This document shows, one piece after another, positions 5,523-8,123 of a stretch of DNA of 8,123 nucleotides; positions within the stretch are counted from its first letter, which is position 1; each line of letters opens with the position of its first letter. The notes below the pieces were generated by a model. That model was not told where the DNA came from and did not search any database. It saw only the letters and a list, made by a program, of their open reading frames with translations. The DNA lies in assembly GCA_031284025.1 (NCBI GenBank), contig JAITAR010000008.1, positions 1-8,123 of the forward strand, given 5' to 3'. A program made the position numbers and the translations under genes. Origin of the DNA: Rickettsiales bacterium. GTDB lineage: Bacteria > Pseudomonadota > Alphaproteobacteria > Rickettsiales > UBA1997.

Positions 5523-6965
5523 CTAAACAAATAATTTCATTTTATCCTCTACTAGAGAATTTACCACCTCGTAGGTCTTCATTCCCTTAGAACTTTTTAT
5601 GAACACGAGATCACCATCTGCCAGAATGTTTTTTATATCGGCAATCAAATCACCGATACTATCAAAATGGATCAAGCCAATATTCGTATTCTCCAGCGAT
5701 TCGCTGAGCTTTTTCATATTATCACCTATCGTTACGAGCAAATCAATTCCATTCTTTATCACACTTTTACGCAACCCCAAATGGAATTCACTAGCTTTAT
5801 CTCCAGTTTCCAACATATCTCCCCACAGACACACCTTCCTTGCAGTTCTACCTAGACTGTGGATATCAGCCATAAGTTTGAGTCCACCTATAAAAGTGTC
5901 GGGAACTACAGCATTGTAGGATCCATTAATTATGGTTAGATTCACAGCTTTGCCATTTTTTGCACTATAGGTGGCGTATTCTATATTATTTCTACCTCTT
6001 GGGGTCTCCAGCCGGCCTATTCTATCTAGAGCCGTATCTAAAGTCAAACCAAAGTATTTTACCAGTCCGAGGGCGATCATAGCATTCCAGGCTACATTAT
6101 AGTTTATATTTTCTAGCCTGCAGACATACTCTTCCCCCTCAATGACATAGGTAGCATTTGCAAATCCGTCAGACAAACTATAATTCAACAGACGAACATC
6201 GGACCCACTAGCAGTACCAAAGGTCATAATTTTACCTTTAGTTTTGCCCTCCACTCTACTGCGCAAAAAATTGTACCATCCATCATCAGCATTGAGGATA
6301 ACCAATTTCGTATTCTCATCTACAATCTGCAATTTTTCAACAGCTACATTTTCCTCCATAGTAAAATAACTCAGATGTGACGGTCTTACATTAGTAATCA
6401 CAGCTATTTCTGGCTTTACCAAATTTCTAAGAACTTCCATTTCCCCTGGAGCAGATGTGCCCATTTCGCAGACGGCAAATTCTGTATCTGCCCGCATATT
6501 GGCCAAAGTAGTTAGAACTCCTATATAATTGTTAAAGCTTTGCTGATTGCAGTAACTTCTACCGTAGCCAGACAGAATCTTAAAGATAACATCCTTTGTA
6601 CTAGTCTTACCAACACTGCCAGTAACACCAATCACTTGGCCCTTAATTCTCTCCCTAGCCAACACAGCCAAACTTTCAAAAGCCTTCACCGTGTTGCTAA
6701 CTAAAATTATTCTAGAATCCTCCTCAACGGTCGCAGGTCGGTACTCGGCCAGCACCGCTGTTCCACCACTGCCCTCCAGCACTGATTTTATAAAATTATG
6801 ACCATCATTTCTCTCCCCCTTTTTAGCTATAAATAAACTATTAGTCGTTACCTCCCTGCTATCAAAGACAACATCCTCTATAGCAAAATCGTAGCTGTCG
6901 TTAATAGAAACTAAATCATTCCCGAGTGCCTCCCTTAAATCCTTTGAATTGAATGGCATTTGCAT
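5523..6965 (-). CDS. murF: UDP-N-acetylmuramoyl-tripeptide--D-alanyl-D-alanine ligase
   Basis: Cytoplasmic Mur ligase that adds D-Ala-D-Ala to the UDP-MurNAc-tripeptide, the last soluble step of peptidoglycan precursor synthesis. Numbering from the ATG at 6965 (480 residues, slightly above the usual 450): N-domain with DVVFDSREV (31-39) and LFIAKKGERNDGHNFI (44-59); ATP-binding P-loop GVTGSVGKTST (113-123); SFNNYIGV (143-150); CEMGTSAPGEM (166-176); H197 in the TNVRPSHLSYF block; LNADD (224-228); NVAWNAMIALG (290-300); ETPRGR (320-325); and GDMLETG (382-388). Two usually strict motifs are altered: D-x-YNANP reads NGSYNAVVP (347-355) and NNxIGVP has Leu for Pro. The start is uncertain: TTG at 7025 would add 20 residues, while the ATG at 6965 fits the family N-terminus and has GGAGAG 12 bases upstream. 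It lies between rlmH and tatD on the same strand, away from any visible division gene cluster. Confidence 0.93.
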   Translation of the reverse strand: MQMPFNSKDLREALGNDLVSINDSYDFAIEDVVFDSREVTTNSLFIAKKGERNDGHNFIKSVLEGSGGTAVLAEYRPATVEEDSRIILVSNTVKAFESLAVLARERIKGQVIGVTGSVGKTSTKDVIFKILSGYGRSYCNQQSFNNYIGVLTTLANMRADTEFAVCEMGTSAPGEMEVLRNLVKPEIAVITNVRPSHLSYFTMEENVAVEKLQIVDENTKLVILNADDGWYNFLRSRVEGKTKGKIMTFGTASGSDVRLLNYSLSDGFANATYVIEGEEYVCRLENINYNVAWNAMIALGLVKYFGLTLDTALDRIGRLETPRGRNNIEYATYSAKNGKAVNLTIINGSYNAVVPDTFIGGLKLMADIHSLGRTARKVCLWGDMLETGDKASEFHLGLRKSVIKNGIDLLVTIGDNMKKLSESLENTNIGLIHFDSIGDLIADIKNILADGDLVFIKSSKGMKTYEVVNSLVEDKMKLFV

Positions 6966-7081
6966 CCGTTTGTTTAGCTCTCCGCAGATAAAAATCCTTC
7001 TAATATCCCCAATATTAGTTTTCAATCTTTTTGTTACCTACGAAAAATTTGCCCTACAGTCTTGACTATTCACACTTGATA

Positions 7082-7098
7082 TACCTAAATGCTAGGTA
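7082..7098. repeat. Short inverted repeat in the rlmH-murF gap
   Basis: TACCTA (7082-7087) and TAGGTA (7093-7098) form a perfect 6-bp dyad with a 5-base spacer, located just after the rlmH stop and upstream of murF. The related octamer TAGGTAAC (minus strand) occurs at 7040-7033, right before the possible TTG start of murF, and again at 5525-5518, where its TAG is the murF stop ahead of tatD. The dyad could be a weak hairpin or operator, or chance. Confidence 0.35.
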
Positions 7099-7123
7099 AT
7101 TCCATCCTAACCTGCTATATCTG

Positions 7124-7591
7124 CTATCTGTGGTATGGATGATTTTTACTAATGCTGTAGATTCTATAGATTTGTTCCATCAGCATTATGCGAATCATTT
7201 TGTGTGGGTGCACCATTTTACCAAAGGACAGAAGAAGATCTGCTCTGTTCCTGACAGAATCAGATAGGCCGTGGGAACCTCCCAGAATAAAATCTATTCC
7301 GCCACCATCTTCAATAAAATTTTGACAAACTCTAGCGAAATCGGCCGTCGTCAAATTTTCGCCCCTTTCATCCAGTACAATTAATCTATAATTTTTATTA
7401 TTAGTCCCAATAGTGCTCAGTAATTTTTCACTTTCCCGCAAAATTTGCTCATCAACACTGGAAAAATTCGACATGTTTTTCATTTCAATGAGTTCTACAG
7501 GCCAGCCAATTCTTTTCCTATATTCTTCGAATATTTCTCTGTAGGGATCTCCATTTTTAAACGTTCCAAAAGAAATTATCCTAATTTTCAT
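7124..7591 (-). CDS. rlmH: 23S rRNA (pseudouridine1915-N3)-methyltransferase RlmH
   Basis: SPOUT-class SAM-dependent enzyme which, in E. coli, methylates N3 of pseudouridine 1915 in helix 69 of 23S rRNA on assembled 70S ribosomes. The 155 residues equal the usual RlmH length. Landmarks are LDERGENLTTADFA (73-86), FILGGSHGLSDSV (101-113, the knot and SAM loop), LSFGKMVHPHKMIRIMLMEQ (residues 121-140) and the diagnostic C-terminal YRIYSISKNHPYHR (142-155). All match the family closely. The ATG at 7591 has only an A-rich, poor ribosome site. A sigma70-like promoter lies at 7630-7657. It is the first gene of a probable three-gene leftward operon; the gap to murF is 98 or 158 bases depending on the murF start, so a second promoter there is possible. 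RlmH often sits next to rsfS in other bacteria, but no rsfS is visible here. Confidence 0.97.
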   Translation of the reverse strand: MKIRIISFGTFKNGDPYREIFEEYRKRIGWPVELIEMKNMSNFSSVDEQILRESEKLLSTIGTNNKNYRLIVLDERGENLTTADFARVCQNFIEDGGGIDFILGGSHGLSDSVRNRADLLLSFGKMVHPHKMIRIMLMEQIYRIYSISKNHPYHR

Positions 7592-7609
7592 TTTTTCTTT
7601 GATTTTTAA

Positions 7610-7642
7610 AAAAAACTATATACCATCGGAGAATAGTTTTTT
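7610..7642. repeat. A/T-rich inverted repeat between divergent genes
   Basis: Arms 7610-7619 (six A then CTAT) and 7633-7642 (ATAG then six T) are exactly complementary over 10 bases with a 13-base spacer. The right arm overlaps the -10 region of the leftward rlmH promoter and precedes the ribosome site of the rightward small gene. On the plus strand the stem ends in a T run followed by G, superficially like a terminator, but the stem is almost all A-T and lies upstream of both genes. A dyad operator or a chance A/T pairing are both possible. Confidence 0.5.
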
Positions 7643-7657
7643 GTAGGAAAATATCAA
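7630..7657 (-). promoter_or_regulatory. Sigma70-like promoter for rlmH-murF-tatD
   Basis: On the minus strand TTGATA (7657-7652) and TATTCT (7635-7630) are spaced by 16 bases; each is close to consensus. Transcription would start near 7623, leaving a leader of about 32 bases before rlmH. The -35 box overlaps the first base of the start codon of the rightward gene at 7657, so expression of the two directions would interfere. For the rightward gene only a weak candidate is seen (TTTCTT at 7594-7599 and TATATA at 7617-7622). Confidence 0.45.
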
Positions 7658-7908
7658 TGGTTGATAAGTTGGATTCAAAAGTTTCTGTGAAAAAATCCTA
7701 TAGGCAGGAAGTGAGGAAGTCGTTTACCGGTGGAAGTGATATTGTCTCGAAGATGGAGATTCCAGAAAAAATAAAAGACACCGAAATTTTCACAGAAATT
7801 AGAAGTGGAAGCAGAGTCAGTGTTGGTGGCGTAGATGGTGATATCATAAGCCATGAGAATAGAGAGCCGGTGGCAGCGACCCATGGCATAAGGTTTGGTA
7901 GTATGTGA
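7657..7908 (+). CDS. Small hypothetical protein, function unknown
   Basis: I do not recognise this 83-residue protein. It starts at an ATG with AGGA (7645-7648) eight bases upstream, which supports translation. It is hydrophilic, with no signal peptide, no membrane helix, no Cys and no Trp. The N-terminal third is rich in Lys, Arg and Ser (residues 1-25), the middle is mixed charged (32-50), and the C-terminal half contains Gly/Ser/Val stretches such as SGSRVSVGGVDGD (50-62). It ends with TGA. It is followed after 63 bases by the membrane-anchored gene at 7972 in the same direction, so the two may be co-transcribed. It diverges from rlmH with a very short shared regulatory region. A soluble cytoplasmic protein is the only inference I would make. 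Confidence 0.55.
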   Translation: MVDKLDSKVSVKKSYRQEVRKSFTGGSDIVSKMEIPEKIKDTEIFTEIRSGSRVSVGGVDGDIISHENREPVAATHGIRFGSM

Positions 7909-7971
7909 ATTTTTTTAAAATGAAAGGATATCAGATAATTCGGTGGTAGACAGGTAGATTGGGGAGAGATG

Positions 7972-8123
7972 ATGCTTATATTGGTTTTGATACTTGTGGC
8001 GTTGATTTTATATAGGTTTTTGTTCAGTAAGTTTGGTCTCATGCCCGGCGGTGAGCAGAGAAAACGGGAAGAGGCAGTGGCCAGTTTTGTGAAAAAAATA
8101 ACTGGTACGAGCGACGGAGAAAT
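7972..8123 (+). CDS. Membrane-anchored protein, possibly Tim44-like (N-terminal part, cut by window edge)
   Basis: Fifty codons remain open to the right edge. Residues 1-18 form a hydrophobic N-terminal helix ending in YRFLF, followed by a glycine-containing turn (SKFGLMPGGE, 19-28) and a charged, Lys/Glu/Arg-rich segment (29-42). This short anchor, aromatic/basic boundary and charged helix resemble the beginning of alphaproteobacterial Tim44-domain proteins (TimA-type), but the diagnostic Tim44 domain would lie beyond the window, so the call is tentative. A strong GGGGAGAG ribosome site (7961-7968) precedes two adjacent ATGs at 7969 and 7972; the second has the better spacing. It could equally be another small N-anchored protein. 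Confidence 0.6.
   Translation, partial: MLILVLILVALILYRFLFSKFGLMPGGEQRKREEAVASFVKKITGTSDGE

Noticed and set aside
5130..5590. Several overlapping rightward open frames opposite tatD and the end of murF
   Set aside because: They lie antisense to genes with complete catalytic motifs, have no domain signature, and are explained as shadows of those genes.
1..8123. UGA recoded as tryptophan (suggested by TGA AAA TAA after the 1363 ORF, TGA inside a possible 10-codon extension of the 7657 ORF, and a TGA-interrupted upstream extension of the parvulin gene from 2051)
   Set aside because: All recognised core genes are full length with every tryptophan encoded by TGG and no in-frame TGA. A recoded AT-rich genome should use TGA often.
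1..8123. CRISPR array, insertion sequence, integrase, toxin-antitoxin or defence cassette
   Set aside because: There are no regularly spaced repeats, no terminal inverted repeats flanking a transposase, and no recognisable nuclease-effector pairs. TatD is a housekeeping-type nuclease in an ordinary operon.

Overview
The window is a compact, AT-rich bacterial segment (GC content by eye well below half) carrying mostly housekeeping genes, plus three unrecognised small or medium ORFs. It looks like a Gram-negative, possibly host-associated or streamlined organism: it has a membrane-anchored parvulin, a type IV prepilin peptidase and MurF. A Tim44-like N-terminus at the right edge hints at an alphaproteobacterium, but this is weak evidence. 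The homodimeric (alpha2) glycyl-tRNA synthetase at the left edge is not the form usual in Proteobacteria (alpha2beta2 GlyQ+GlyS), so the lineage is left open.

Layout. 1-598 (minus): N-terminal 199 codons of glycyl-tRNA synthetase, cut by the window edge. 599-853: divergent intergenic region with a good sigma70-like promoter for the synthetase. 854-1210 (plus): small secreted cysteine-containing protein of unknown function. 1211-1362: intergenic region with a TATAAT box followed directly by a perfect 19-bp stem-loop. 1363-2043 (plus): unrecognised protein with about four membrane segments and a charged coiled-coil tail. It lacks any internal methionine and can only start at a non-ATG codon, just after an in-frame amber codon. 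2114-4728 (plus): probable operon of a membrane-anchored parvulin-type prolyl isomerase, an RlmB/TrmH-type 2'-O-ribose methyltransferase and a prepilin peptidase. 4672-7591 (minus): probable operon rlmH-murF-tatD, whose last gene overlaps the prepilin peptidase gene tail-to-tail by 57 bp. 7592-7656: short divergent promoter region with an A/T-rich inverted repeat. 7657-7908 (plus): unrecognised 83-residue protein. 7972-8123 (plus): start of a membrane-anchored, perhaps Tim44-like, protein cut by the right edge.

Functionally, translation and ribosome modification dominate (GlyRS, the RlmB-like enzyme and RlmH, both of which act on 23S rRNA in known homologues). Next come envelope functions: MurF for peptidoglycan, the parvulin for folding exported proteins, and the prepilin peptidase for pilins or pseudopilins. 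TatD is a metal-dependent nuclease. No CRISPR array, transposon, tRNA, rRNA, toxin-antitoxin pair or recognisable defence system was found. No gene-free stretch exceeds 300 bases; the longest is 599-853. The most promising unexplained elements are the 854 secreted protein, the 1363 membrane/coiled-coil protein with its odd start, and the stem-loop between them.
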